Shown here: positions 34,850 through 43,457 of the stretch, one piece after another
Layout of the letters: each line of letters begins with the position of its first letter
Position numbering within the stretch: the first letter of the stretch is position 1
Assembly: GCA_900469345.1 (NCBI GenBank)
Contig: UBWZ01000007.1
Span: 186,001-250,000, forward strand
Length of the DNA: 64,000 nt
From: Hyphomicrobiales bacterium
GTDB taxonomy: Bacteria; Pseudomonadota; Alphaproteobacteria; Rhizobiales; Rhizobiaceae
Direction: 5' to 3'
The notes under the pieces: model-generated
Seen by the model: the letters and a program-made list of their open reading frames with translations, nothing else
The model's database searches: none
Told to the model about the DNA's origin: nothing
Position numbers and translations under genes: made by a program

Positions 34850-36970
34850 TCAAGCTGCGTCTGCCGCCTTGGCAATCGCCTGCGAGATGTCAGCGGGCGC
34901 CATCGGCCGTCCTACGAGGTAGCCCTGGAGCTGGTCGCATCCTGCATCGCGCAGCACTTCAGCCTGCCGACCAGTTTCGATACCCTCGGCCGTCACCGGA
35001 ATGCCAAGCGCTGCGGCAAGCGAGATCGTGGCTTTCAGCACGTCGATGCCGCTGCTTTCCCGGTCGGCCGCCAGCACCAGCGACCGGTCGATCTTCATGC
35101 GGTCGAAGCCGAACTGACGCAGGGCGCCGATACTCGCATAACCGCAGCCAAAATCGTCCAGCGAAAAGCGGATACCGTTCAGCTTCAGGGCATCAATCGC
35201 ACGCTTGGCCTGCTCCGGATTGGAGATGAGCACATTTTCGGTGATCTCGAGCGTCAGTCGCTTGGGGTCGAACCGTTCCGCAGCGAGCAGTTCCAGCACG
35301 TCGCCGGCAAAACCCGGATTGCAAAGCTGGATCGGAGAGACATTCACGGACAGGCTGAGGCCGGGCCATGACTTTGCCGCCCGGACCGATTTGCGCAGCA
35401 TCTGCAAGCCCAGCATGTCGATGAGGCCGGACTTTTCCGCCAGCGGAATAAAGACGTCGGGTCCAACGGGTGTATCGCCACGCCGCCACCGCGCCAGGGC
35501 TTCGACACCCTTGAACTCGCCGGTCCTTGCGCAAGCCAATGGCTGGAAGAATGGCTCGATGTCGCCGTTGAAGATTGCGTTGCGCAGTTCCCCCTCGAGC
35601 CGGGCCAGTCTCTGCCGCTCGCGATCGAGGTGCGGGGCGTAGGCGACCCAGCGGGAGCGACCACTTTCCTTACCTTCGTAAAGGGCCATGTCGGCACGGC
35701 GAAGAAGTTCGTGTGGGTCTTGGACATCGTCTTCCGCAGCGCTGCCGATCGTTGCGCCGACCTCGATGGTGCGCCCATCGACGATGAAGGGCTTGCGGAA
35801 CACGTTAAGGATCGCTTGCCCGATCTTGGCGGGATCGGTCGAGCCGACCTGAACCAGCGCGAATTCGTCGCCTCCGATTCGGGCGGCTGCAACCACATCC
35901 GAATGGCAGGTCGCGAGCGCATCTCCCACCTGCATGAGCAGATGGTCACCGACGGCATGGCCCCAGGCATCATTGACCGGTTTGAAACCGTCCAGGTCGA
36001 TCATGTAGAGCGTAAGCCGTTGCCGCTTGCCGCGCAGGCCAAGCAACCGGTCCAGCTTCTCCGCAAGCCCGAGCCGGTTATAGAGGCCGCTTAGGCTGTC
36101 GTGCGTGGCCTGGAACCTCGAAGCGGCCGCAAGCTTGCGCAACCGCCGAGCTTCCGCGCCGCCGGCAACGACGACCGCGGCGACGAAGAGCGCAAGCAGG
36201 AAAATACAGCCGAGGATGTAGGGGTAGACGCTCTTGTAGACCAGGGTTCCGGGCGCCTTGCTGGGCCAGGACAGATAGGCCACCGGCTTTCCCGTTTCGT
36301 CCGGAAGCGGCAGGTTGAGCGTCGTCGGATCCGGTTGCGAATTCAGCTTGAGACCGTCGAGAAGATACTCTTCGGCGATCACGTCGGTCGTCTCCGCCGT
36401 TATGATCTTCAAGAAGCTCAATACGCTGTACGTCTGGATTTCGGGGTCTGGCTCGAAGGGTTGCATCGCCTGGGAGCCGACCATCATGACTTGCCCGCCA
36501 TAGGAGAAGAAGTTGATGATCGGCTTGGAGGATGGGTTGGAGGCCTTCTTGACCTGATCGAGAAACCTTGGGCCGAGATCGTTGCGCGGGTCAAAGGGCT
36601 GGCCCTTCCAGTAGGACGCCGTATTGGCCCCGTCGGGCCCGGTCAGAGCCACCGCATCGTAAAGAAGATAATTATCGCTGGTGCGTCCCCACGTCTCGTA
36701 GGTGTAGGTTTGAGCATCGTCCGAAGTGATCGCCTTGTAACCCTCGTCCCACACGGCATTGTCGCGAACTGTCGCTGCCATTCGCTGCTTCATGGACATG
36801 ACTGCCGACTGGGCCGCGCGCTCCGCCCTCTCGTCGTCCATGGCGTCCGCCGAACGCGTCATGGTGGAGATCACGTGGGCCCCCACGCCGCCGATCAGGC
36901 TCGCCAGGAAGACCACGAAGCACGTGGTGACAATGATGGAGCGGGTCTTGGTAAGCTTTGTGTAAGGCAT
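34850..36970 (-). CDS. CHASE4-GGDEF-EAL membrane protein
   Basis: A 706-residue sensory c-di-GMP enzyme. One membrane helix near residues 12-35, a periplasmic CHASE4 sensor (about 50-235, with VRDNAVWDEGYKAITSDDAQ as its hallmark), a second helix near 250-270, then GGDEF (motif IGGDEFALV) and EAL (motif GVEALARW and DDFGCGYAS). Both catalytic motifs are intact. The EAL domain keeps the LEITENVLI and MKIDRSLV motifs. Convergent with pcaR. Ligand of the CHASE4 domain unknown. Confidence 0.92.
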   Translation of the reverse strand: MPYTKLTKTRSIIVTTCFVVFLASLIGGVGAHVISTMTRSADAMDDERAERAAQSAVMSMKQRMAATVRDNAVWDEGYKAITSDDAQTYTYETWGRTSDNYLLYDAVALTGPDGANTASYWKGQPFDPRNDLGPRFLDQVKKASNPSSKPIINFFSYGGQVMMVGSQAMQPFEPDPEIQTYSVLSFLKIITAETTDVIAEEYLLDGLKLNSQPDPTTLNLPLPDETGKPVAYLSWPSKAPGTLVYKSVYPYILGCIFLLALFVAAVVVAGGAEARRLRKLAAASRFQATHDSLSGLYNRLGLAEKLDRLLGLRGKRQRLTLYMIDLDGFKPVNDAWGHAVGDHLLMQVGDALATCHSDVVAAARIGGDEFALVQVGSTDPAKIGQAILNVFRKPFIVDGRTIEVGATIGSAAEDDVQDPHELLRRADMALYEGKESGRSRWVAYAPHLDRERQRLARLEGELRNAIFNGDIEPFFQPLACARTGEFKGVEALARWRRGDTPVGPDVFIPLAEKSGLIDMLGLQMLRKSVRAAKSWPGLSLSVNVSPIQLCNPGFAGDVLELLAAERFDPKRLTLEITENVLISNPEQAKRAIDALKLNGIRFSLDDFGCGYASIGALRQFGFDRMKIDRSLVLAADRESSGIDVLKATISLAAALGIPVTAEGIETGRQAEVLRDAGCDQLQGYLVGRPMAPADISQAIAKAADAA

Positions 36971-37176
36971 CGCACAGTCTGTTCCGACGTGAGGGATCAG
37001 ATGTCCTTGGACCGCAGAAAGACATCATGTCCGCTAGAAAGCGCTGCACCTCATCTAATACCACGAAGAAACATTCTAAAAATCTAAATTACTAGGTAAA
37101 CAGGAAATGTCTGCTCGCCCTGTATTTATTCGGAGTGATTTTCTGGACTGAGATGTTCCACCGCAATTCTGCGGCC

Positions 37177-38415
37177 TCAAATCTCTTCTTTTGACAGGTC
37201 GCGCAGCGCCCATGGCAGTGTGGTCATCGCTTTGCAGCCAGTTTCGGTAACCAAAAACTGGTCTTCGATCATCAGAGCTCCAAGCCCCTGGCCGTAGAAC
37301 GGCGCCTCGAGGGCAACGACCATGTTCGGCTCTATGATCTCGCTGCTGCTTGCGGAAAAGAATGGCCATTCCTCCATCCCGACGGCGCCGCCCACCGAAT
37401 GCCCGAAATGGCCGCGGTTGTAGTCCGCAAAGCCATCCCGGCGCATCGACGCGATCATCGCTTCATGCACCGCCGCAAACCGGTTACCGGGCCGTAATTG
37501 ATGAAGACCGGATTCGAACGCCGATTGCAGGGCTTTGAAAACCTCCCGGGCCAGCGCGCTGGGCGGCCCATAGGTAAATGTGCGGGCGCCATCGGAGGAG
37601 TAGCCGTCGACAAGCGCGCCGACATCCGCCTTGATCAGCGCGCCGGAATCGACACGCGCGGTCCCGTCGCCGAGGTCGGGTCCGACCGAGATGAAGTCCC
37701 AATGGCCACTCAGCGAAAAACCGTTCGCGGCCGCAAACTCCAGTGTCCCTTCCTTCCACGCAGCGGAAAGGCGGGGAAGCGACACGCCCGGCCTGACAGC
37801 CTGCGTCATGCGCACGAGGCCGGCTTCGGCCGCGAGTGCTGCGCGTCGCAAGCGCTGGATCTCTGCCTCCGTCTTGACCGCGCGCATGCGCCTCAAGACG
37901 GGAGAACCGTCCATCCAGACGACCTCGGGAAGCATTGTCTTCAGGGCTTCGAAATCCGCAGCCGGCACGAACTCCAGGTCGATACCGATCCGTCCGCGCC
38001 CCAGCCCGTAATCGCGAAGCAGGTCGCCGAGCAGGCGGAAGGCGGCGTCCCGGTCGAACGTTTCCGGCCGCGGACCGAAGCTTCCGGATCGGCGGTAGGC
38101 ATCATTGATGTCTGGAACGCTTGCGGCTCCACCGAGGTCGAGCATGTCGATCCAGATGCGGTGCGTTCGCAAATCCACCAGAGGTGCGATATTGCGAATG
38201 GCCGCGGCTGCGTGATCGCTGGCAACGGCACCGAGCGGCTGCGACGGATCCGATGGCACGATGGCGACTGCCGCACCGGCCCTTCCCCACATGGTCGCCA
38301 CGCCGGCCGGCGCGCCGGTCGCATAGCGGAAAGATTCCGGCTGGCAGAGCGCCAAGGCATCGAGCCCTGCCTGCTGCATCAGTAAGTGGGCCCGCTTTCT
38401 ATCGATATCACTCAT
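37177..38415 (-). CDS. M24 family metallopeptidase (Xaa-Pro aminopeptidase-like)
   Basis: A 412-residue protein with an N-terminal creatinase-type domain and a C-terminal pita-bread M24 domain. Metal ligands are suggested by the motifs FISVGPDLGDGTARVDSGALIKADVGALVDGYSSDGART (aspartates, described in parts), RGHFGHSVGGAVGMEE (histidine), MVVALEAPFYGQG (glutamate) and MIEDQFLVTETG (glutamate). CGGAGC precedes the ATG at 38415. Substrate class may be proline peptides or creatine-like amidines; cannot be decided. Downstream of treZ by 60 bp. Confidence 0.88.
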   Translation of the reverse strand: MSDIDRKRAHLLMQQAGLDALALCQPESFRYATGAPAGVATMWGRAGAAVAIVPSDPSQPLGAVASDHAAAAIRNIAPLVDLRTHRIWIDMLDLGGAASVPDINDAYRRSGSFGPRPETFDRDAAFRLLGDLLRDYGLGRGRIGIDLEFVPAADFEALKTMLPEVVWMDGSPVLRRMRAVKTEAEIQRLRRAALAAEAGLVRMTQAVRPGVSLPRLSAAWKEGTLEFAAANGFSLSGHWDFISVGPDLGDGTARVDSGALIKADVGALVDGYSSDGARTFTYGPPSALAREVFKALQSAFESGLHQLRPGNRFAAVHEAMIASMRRDGFADYNRGHFGHSVGGAVGMEEWPFFSASSSEIIEPNMVVALEAPFYGQGLGALMIEDQFLVTETGCKAMTTLPWALRDLSKEEI

Positions 38416-38475
38416 GGTAGCTCCGAACATAGCGTCGATGTCGAACGACGCATGCTCGAATACACCAGAGGAAGG

Positions 38476-40476
38476 TCAGCGGCGAGGTCTCGGATCGAAA
38501 GAGATCCGCGCCTGCCACCGCATCAGTTCATCGTGGTTCCGCTTGGTCACCGGCTCGGCCTTGACGGGGGCAAGAACCATCGCGACATCCGCAGAGAAAA
38601 GCCAGCGCTGGTGAAACGACAGCGGGCGTCTTCCGCTGCCGCCATATTTCGGGTCTTCGCTCGACCAGAGAACGTCCCACTGCATTCCGCCGGGGGGTGC
38701 CAGAAGCGGGTCGGGCAGGCTGTCGATAACAAGGCTCTCGCCGTAATTGACCAGCAGGATCCGCTCGTCCTCGGCACGGTCGGAAAAGAAGCGCAGCAGA
38801 AATGCGGATGGCGACAGCACGCTTCCGTCAAGCCTGCCTTCGCGGGCGACCGGCTGGGCCGAAAATGCCACATCCTCGCGTCGTAGCGTCAGCAGGTCCC
38901 GATGCATCGCGACGATCGGTCCGTGACGGTCCCATTCGGACCAGTCCAGCTTTACGCTCTCAAAAGTCTCTCGCGAGCATGGATCGGGAATGCCGGCCAG
39001 CAGATCGGCGTCGGTCAGGTTGAGGAACTGGGCGAGGAACTCCTGGCGGCCGTTGCGAACCATATCGGCGAGCTCGCCATCACGGTCGGCAAAGTAATAG
39101 AACGGCGTCGTCGCGCCGAATTCCTGCCCCTGGAACAACATCGGCGTCTGGGGGCCGAGCAGCTGCAGCGCGGTCATCGTCCTGATCCTTGCCGGCGATG
39201 CCTGCTCATGAAGCCGCGTACCTACGCCCGAATTTGCGACCTGATCATGGTTCTGCAGGAAGTGGACGAAGTTGGCCGGCTTCAGGTCCAAGCCCGGAAA
39301 GCCCCTCGGGGCATCCTGCCAGTCATATCGCTGGCCCTGGAAGAGATAACCGTACTTGGCGGCGGACAGAAACTCCGACGCCCTGCCCCGGTGGTCGTGG
39401 TAGTAGGCATCGTTACGGCCGCTCAATGCGACAACGGCGGAATGGTGAAAGTCGTCATTCCAGAGAGAGTCGAGATCATACCCTCCCTCGGCCGGCTTGC
39501 GGACCAGCCTGGTCTCCTGGGGCTCGTTTTCGCCCACCAGGTAGATCGGCCTGCCTCGCGCAGCTCTTCGAGCATCGCGTGCGATCTGGGCCACGATATG
39601 GTCGCCGCTCTCGTCGAACAGCGCCTGGGTCGCATCGATCCGCAGGCCGTCGAAATGGTATTCGTCGATCCAGTAGGCGGCGTTTTGTGAAACGTATTCA
39701 CGCACCCCGTAGGCGTTTTCGCCATCGAAGTTGATGGATTCGCCCCATTCATTGGCATATCGGGAGGTGAAGTAGTCGGGCGTGAACTCGCCGAAACGCT
39801 CGCCATGGCCGAAATGGTTGTAAACCACGTCGAGGATGACGGCGAGGCCCAGGCTGTGGGCGGTATCGACGAACATCCGCACATCGTCTGGCGAGCCGTA
39901 AAGCCGGGTTGGCGCATAGAGCAGGGTTCCGTCATAGCCCCAACCGAAGCCGCCTTCGAACTCGTTGATAGGCATGACTTCGAGGCAGGTGATGCCGATA
40001 TCGCGCAGCTTGGCGAGTTGCTGTGCAGCGGACGCCCAAGTGCCTTCGCGTGTAAAGGTACCGATGTGCATTTCATAGAGCACCGCTCCAGTCGCCGTCA
40101 TTCCCTTCCAGCCTTCGTCGGTCCAGGCGAAAGTCGAGTGATCGACGACCATGGACGGACCGGCGGGACCTTCGGACTGGAACCGGGAGGCCGGATCAGC
40201 GTGAAGTTCCTCCCCACCATCGAGGCGAAACCGATACGTCGTACCGGCGCGGGCCGAGGGGATATCGGATGAGAAGTAGCCGTTTCCCTCCGGAATGAGC
40301 GGTTGCTCCGCACCGTCGTCCATAACGACCGAAACGCTGCTGCGGGCCGGCGCCCAGACACGGAAGGAAACGTTTTGACCAATGATCTCCGCACCGACTG
40401 GATATCGCCGCATCGGAGATTCTAGGTACAGGTTTTTATCCGAAGCAGGCACAGAGTGGGAAAATTCGGTCATCAT
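38476..40476 (-). CDS. treZ: Malto-oligosyltrehalose trehalohydrolase
   Basis: GH13-family enzyme releasing trehalose from malto-oligosyltrehalose. Start taken at 40476 (666 residues): a stress promoter at 40505-40530 lies inside the longer ORF to 40542, so a start upstream of it is excluded; ATG 40473 or 40413 are alternatives. The N-terminal E-set domain (about 1-100, FRVWAPARSSVSVVMDD) precedes the catalytic domain with VILDVVYNHFGHG, the nucleophile region FDGLRIDATQAL, LVGENEPQE and FLQNHDQVAN. The companion treY synthase is not in the window. Probably a stress-induced trehalose or glycan-handling role. Confidence 0.9.
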   Translation of the reverse strand: MMTEFSHSVPASDKNLYLESPMRRYPVGAEIIGQNVSFRVWAPARSSVSVVMDDGAEQPLIPEGNGYFSSDIPSARAGTTYRFRLDGGEELHADPASRFQSEGPAGPSMVVDHSTFAWTDEGWKGMTATGAVLYEMHIGTFTREGTWASAAQQLAKLRDIGITCLEVMPINEFEGGFGWGYDGTLLYAPTRLYGSPDDVRMFVDTAHSLGLAVILDVVYNHFGHGERFGEFTPDYFTSRYANEWGESINFDGENAYGVREYVSQNAAYWIDEYHFDGLRIDATQALFDESGDHIVAQIARDARRAARGRPIYLVGENEPQETRLVRKPAEGGYDLDSLWNDDFHHSAVVALSGRNDAYYHDHRGRASEFLSAAKYGYLFQGQRYDWQDAPRGFPGLDLKPANFVHFLQNHDQVANSGVGTRLHEQASPARIRTMTALQLLGPQTPMLFQGQEFGATTPFYYFADRDGELADMVRNGRQEFLAQFLNLTDADLLAGIPDPCSRETFESVKLDWSEWDRHGPIVAMHRDLLTLRREDVAFSAQPVAREGRLDGSVLSPSAFLLRFFSDRAEDERILLVNYGESLVIDSLPDPLLAPPGGMQWDVLWSSEDPKYGGSGRRPLSFHQRWLFSADVAMVLAPVKAEPVTKRNHDELMRWQARISFDPRPRR

Positions 40477-40504
40477 CGAACCATGTTGGGGAAACTTGGC
40501 TCGC

Positions 40505-40530
40505 AACGCGAATAAGACTCGGAATGTTCC
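40505..40530 (-). promoter_or_regulatory. EcfG/RpoE2-type general stress promoter of treZ
   Basis: On the minus strand GGAAC, 17 bases, CGTT: a full match to the alphaproteobacterial general stress sigma factor consensus GGAAC-N16/17-CGTT. The predicted start of transcription lies about 20 bases before the chosen treZ start codon. Confidence 0.65.
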
Positions 40531-40585
40531 GTAGATCCCCACCTGCAGCAGCGGCTAGGACCAAGGTCTGCTGCATGTCGAAAGC

Positions 40586-40879
40586 TTAGGGGCCTTCTGC
40601 GTGCCTAACGGCTTTCGAGGCGCTTTCCTCGCCGGTGGTGAAGGTCGAGCCCTTCTTCCCACCTTTTCCCTCACGCTTTGACTTCTTGGCAGTGGCGTCC
40701 GGTTCGGGCTCGCCCAGAACGGACGTGTTTTCGGCAATAACCTCGCCGTCGGTTCCGTCCTTGTCGAACTGAGAAACTGCTGCCTGCCAGTGGTCGAGGT
40801 CAGCGCCTTCCGGTCTGCCTTCCTGTTCCCAAAGCCTGTAGGCATGTTCCCTGATACGCTGTTCGCGATCGTTTTCCAT
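40586..40879 (-). CDS. DUF2934 small protein
   Basis: A 97-residue DUF2934 protein: N-terminal motif REQRIREHAYRLWEQEGRPEGADLDHW, with the conserved IREHAYxLWEQEGRPEG signature, followed by a lysine-rich low-complexity tail (KKSKREGKGGKKGS). The strong AGGAGGAG site fixes the ATG at 40879. DUF2934 genes are commonly in the general stress regulons of rhizobia; an EcfG-type promoter is seen upstream. Function unknown. Confidence 0.85.
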   Translation of the reverse strand: MENDREQRIREHAYRLWEQEGRPEGADLDHWQAAVSQFDKDGTDGEVIAENTSVLGEPEPDATAKKSKREGKGGKKGSTFTTGEESASKAVRHAEGP

Positions 40880-40908
40880 TGGCGTCTCCTCCTGAAAACC
40901 TCTTTCAA

Positions 40909-40933
40909 AACAAGCCGCCGTAGAATTGGTTCC
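40909..40933 (-). promoter_or_regulatory. EcfG/RpoE2-type promoter of the DUF2934 gene
   Basis: Minus strand GGAAC, 16 bases, TGTT, one mismatch from GGAAC-N16/17-CGTT, about 30 bases upstream of the start codon. Its similarity to the treZ promoter nearby makes a shared stress control likely. Confidence 0.55.
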
Positions 40934-40970
40934 CGCCGGCGCTTGAACGACGGCGGGACACCGGGTGTGA

Positions 40971-41978
40971 CTAGTGGTCAGAACCGTGCGGCTTTTCGAC
41001 ATGCCCGCCGAACGCGGCGCGCAGGGCGGAAAGAGCCTGATTGGAGTACTGTTCGTGACCTTGGGAGGTAAAGCGCTGGAAGAGTGCCGAGGACAGGATC
41101 GGCAGCGGCACGCCCGTGTCGATCCCGGCCTTCAGCATCCAGCGGCCCTCGCCCGAATCCGAAACGCGGCCGCTGAAACCTTCCAGCGTCGGGTCGTTTT
41201 TCAACGACTGTGCCAACAGATCCAGCAACCATGACGAAACGACGCTGCCGTGGCGCCATACTTCGGCAACCTCGGTCACGTCGAGGTCGAACTGATAGTA
41301 TTGCGGATGCTGGAGCGGGCTTGTCTCGGCATCGACCTCACGGTTCTTCTGGCCGGCATTGGCCGCTTTCATGAGGTTCATGCCTTCGGCATAGGCAGCC
41401 ATCATGCCGTACTCAATGCCGTTGTGGACCATCTTGACGAAATGGCCGGAGCCGCTTGGCCCGCAATGGAGATAGCCGAGCTCGGAAGTGCGGCCGGACG
41501 CATTTTCCATTCCCGCTCCCGGAGCAAGCGAATGAAAGATCGGGTCAAGCCGGGTGACAGCCTCAGTCGGGCCGCCGATCATCAGGCAATAGCCCCGATC
41601 AAGACCCCATACGCCGCCGCTCGTGCCCACGTCGATGTAGTCGAGGCCCTTTTCCGTAAGGCGGGCTGCGCGGTCGATATCGTCCTGGTAGTTGGAGTTT
41701 CCACCGTCGATGATCGCGTCGCCGGTGACCAGCATGTTTGCCAAGTCGCCGACCGCGTGGTCGGTGATGGCCGCCGGCAGCATCAGCCAAACGGTAGCGG
41801 GCTTGGCAAGCTTGGATACCAGATCCTGCACGGACTGCGCGGCCACCGCGCCTTCGGCGGCGAGCGCGTCCACATTGGCGGTATTCACGTCGAATACGAC
41901 GCATTCGTGCCCGCCCCGCATAAGCCTGCGAACCATGTTCGCACCCATGCGGCCCAATCCTATCATCCCAATTTGCAT
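40971..41978 (-). CDS. gnd: 6-phosphogluconate dehydrogenase, decarboxylating (short type)
   Basis: Oxidative pentose phosphate enzyme converting 6-phosphogluconate to ribulose-5-phosphate with NAD(P)H. The 335-residue length is that of the short Gnd/GntZ/YqeC type rather than the 470-residue E. coli type. Features: N-terminal Rossmann GLGRMGANMVRRLMRGGH, DGGNSNYQDD, the catalytic region CGPSGSGHFVKMVHNGIEYGMM, and late SDSGEGRWMLKAGID. GGAAAGGA precedes the ATG. Cytoplasmic. Upstream of the DUF2934 and treZ genes on the same strand. Confidence 0.92.
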   Translation of the reverse strand: MQIGMIGLGRMGANMVRRLMRGGHECVVFDVNTANVDALAAEGAVAAQSVQDLVSKLAKPATVWLMLPAAITDHAVGDLANMLVTGDAIIDGGNSNYQDDIDRAARLTEKGLDYIDVGTSGGVWGLDRGYCLMIGGPTEAVTRLDPIFHSLAPGAGMENASGRTSELGYLHCGPSGSGHFVKMVHNGIEYGMMAAYAEGMNLMKAANAGQKNREVDAETSPLQHPQYYQFDLDVTEVAEVWRHGSVVSSWLLDLLAQSLKNDPTLEGFSGRVSDSGEGRWMLKAGIDTGVPLPILSSALFQRFTSQGHEQYSNQALSALRAAFGGHVEKPHGSDH

Positions 41979-42115
41979 TGTGAATCCTTTCCGGCTGACG
42001 CCAATCCCTTGGCGATACGGTCGCGGACGGGATCTTGCAAGCCGAAACTCGCCTCACTGCAACGTGGCACACGGAATGCGCCCCGGTCCTCGGGTCTGAG
42101 ATGAGCGCCCCATGC

Positions 42116-42121
42116 TTGACA
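42116..42121 (+). promoter_or_regulatory. -35 hexamer of the SOS-type promoter
   Basis: Perfect TTGACA (part of CTTGACA). With a 17-base spacer the -10 falls at 42139-42144, inside the LexA box described next, so LexA would block RNA polymerase. Confidence 0.5.
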
Positions 42122-42138
42122 CAGGTTGCAAAATATGA

Positions 42139-42153
42139 GAACAAAAAGAGAAC
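42139..42153 (+). promoter_or_regulatory. LexA (SOS) box of the rhizobial type
   Basis: GAAC-N7-GAAC, exactly the direct-repeat LexA target described for Rhizobiales and other alphaproteobacteria. It lies across the expected -10 of a promoter with TTGACA at 42116 and ends one base before the ribosome binding site of the small gene at 42167. Confidence 0.7.
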
Positions 42154-42166
42154 AAAGGAGATGGCG

Positions 42167-42343
42167 ATGCAGAGAACAGATGAGATCGTCGCTCGCGCAC
42201 TGGCTGCCGTCGCGGCATCGAAGGCGCTTCGAGAACGCCACGAACAGGAGAGACGCGAGATCTATGGCCGGATCGAGCTAGCCTCGCTCAGAACACCGAA
42301 TATCCCGAAAGGCGTACAGCTTCCCTTGCGGCTCAACAGCTGA
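42167..42343 (+). CDS. Small protein under a LexA box, function unknown
   Basis: A 58-residue basic protein, MQRTDEIVARALAAVAAS..., with one long amphipathic, charged helix (SKALRERHEQERREIYGRIE) and a short C-terminal KGVQLPLRLNS. AAAGGAG at 42154-42160 is six bases before ATG 42167 (ATG 42161, too close to the site, would add two residues). No membrane segment. The immediately upstream LexA box predicts induction after DNA damage. I do not recognise the family; damage-induced mini-proteins in other bacteria often inhibit cell division or regulate polymerases, but no such role can be claimed here. Confidence 0.6.
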   Translation: MQRTDEIVARALAAVAASKALRERHEQERREIYGRIELASLRTPNIPKGVQLPLRLNS

Positions 42344-42698
42344 ACCGGCATCGGCGTGCAGGTTCGCCCGCAAGTTTGCGACAGGCTCGGCCGCACTGCC
42401 TGCAATCATAAGCAAGAGCGAGCGCCGCACGTGTGGGTATTAACCCAGCGTTAAGCATGTTTCCCTATACCGTTGGAACGAAGAGCTTCGAGCCGTGAAG
42501 TTGAGCCTTGCCTCAGAGTCTGAAATCATTCTGTGGCGCTTGAGGCTTGACATGCGGATCACATCCACGGGGCGTGTCGAGCCTCTCCAAGACATCCCGC
42601 GCAGCGATCCATAAACTTCTAATTTAGACTGTTGCTAACCGGCACTCGACACCCTTCGTCGCCTCATCCAATGTGCGGCAGACATTGGGAGTTGAGTA
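42344..42698. other. Gap with inverted repeats, no gene
   Basis: 355 bp without an ORF that has a ribosome binding site. It holds TGGGT-ATTA-ACCCA (42434-42447) and an 11-bp inverted repeat GAGGCTTGACA / TGTCGAGCCTC (one G-U pair) at 42542-42552 and 42575-42585, plus the promoter of the small membrane protein gene. Confidence 0.4.
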
Positions 42699-42827
42699 AT
42701 GTACTGCGACTGGAATGCACCGACCGCCCGCAAGACCTATCTGCTGAAATTCCTGGCCGCCTGGGTCGCCGCCATCGCTCTGGCCCTTTTCCCCGTGGTC
42801 ATGGCCGTCAACGCCGTAACGCTCTAA
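42699..42827 (+). CDS. Single-helix membrane mini-protein
   Basis: A 42-residue ORF, too short for most gene callers. GGGAG is nine bases before the ATG. After MYCDWNAPTARKTYLLK comes one clear hydrophobic helix of about 20 residues (FLAAWVAAIALALFPVVMAV). N-terminus faces the cytoplasm by the positive-inside rule. It could be a small membrane modulator or a type I toxin-like peptide; no antisense RNA is evident. Between the LexA-box gene and the DoxX gene. Confidence 0.5.
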   Translation: MYCDWNAPTARKTYLLKFLAAWVAAIALALFPVVMAVNAVTL

Positions 42828-42915
42828 ACCGCTCCTCACGAAGACGTGCTCGCACGTGCGTTGACCGTTACCTTGTGCAGTGCACAAACGGTCACGTTCA
42901 GGCAAGGAGCCCCCT

Positions 42916-43305
42916 ATGATCAGAAATCTTCAACAAGCGCAGCCGCTTGTCCTCAGCATCCTGCGAATTGCAGTCGGCCTCGTTATTTTTTCCTTCGGTA
43001 CCGCAAAGATCCTGCATTTCCACGCAGGCCAGTTCATGCCGCCGCCGGGATCGCTTCCCTGGATCGCGGGCCTTTTGGAACTGGTGCTCGGTTTCCTTTT
43101 CATGGTCGGGCTCGGGACGCGGATATCGGCATTCATCCTTTCAGGTGAGATGGCGGCTGCCTATTTCATTGCCCATTTCCCGAAGAGCTTCTTCCCCACC
43201 GAAAACGGCGGTTATGCCGCGATCGTCCTGTGCTTCGTGTTCCTGTATTTCGTCACCTCGGGTCCTGGCCCGATCAGCATCGATCGCAAAATCGGTCGGG
43301 ACTAG
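42916..43305 (+). CDS. DoxX family membrane protein
   Basis: A 129-residue four-helix DoxX-family inner-membrane protein. AAGGAG precedes ATG 42916. The family motif VGLVIFSFGTAKILHF opens helix 1; AGLLELVLGFLFMVGLGTR and SGEMAAAYFIAHFPKSFFP, also characteristic, follow. Members are associated with redox or thiol stress (as in the SodA-SseA-DoxX complex) but the role of short DoxX proteins is generally unknown. Ends 150 bp before an intrinsic terminator. Confidence 0.85.
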   Translation: MIRNLQQAQPLVLSILRIAVGLVIFSFGTAKILHFHAGQFMPPPGSLPWIAGLLELVLGFLFMVGLGTRISAFILSGEMAAAYFIAHFPKSFFPTENGGYAAIVLCFVFLYFVTSGPGPISIDRKIGRD

Positions 43306-43457
43306 TCCCCCCAGAACAGCCCAGCCACTCCGCGGCGAGCGCCCTCGGCTTGCAGTTTGCCATTGAGGCATCCTTGACCCCCCAAAGGTTATGCTCGAGG
43401 CGCTGTATCCTAAAGCCAACCCTCCCAGAGATGGTTTTGCCGCAGGACGGAGCAGGC

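Noticed and set aside
42471..42500. EcfG-type promoter starting at GGAAC 42476
   Set aside because: No CGTT/GTT at 16-17 bases after GGAAC; half-match only.
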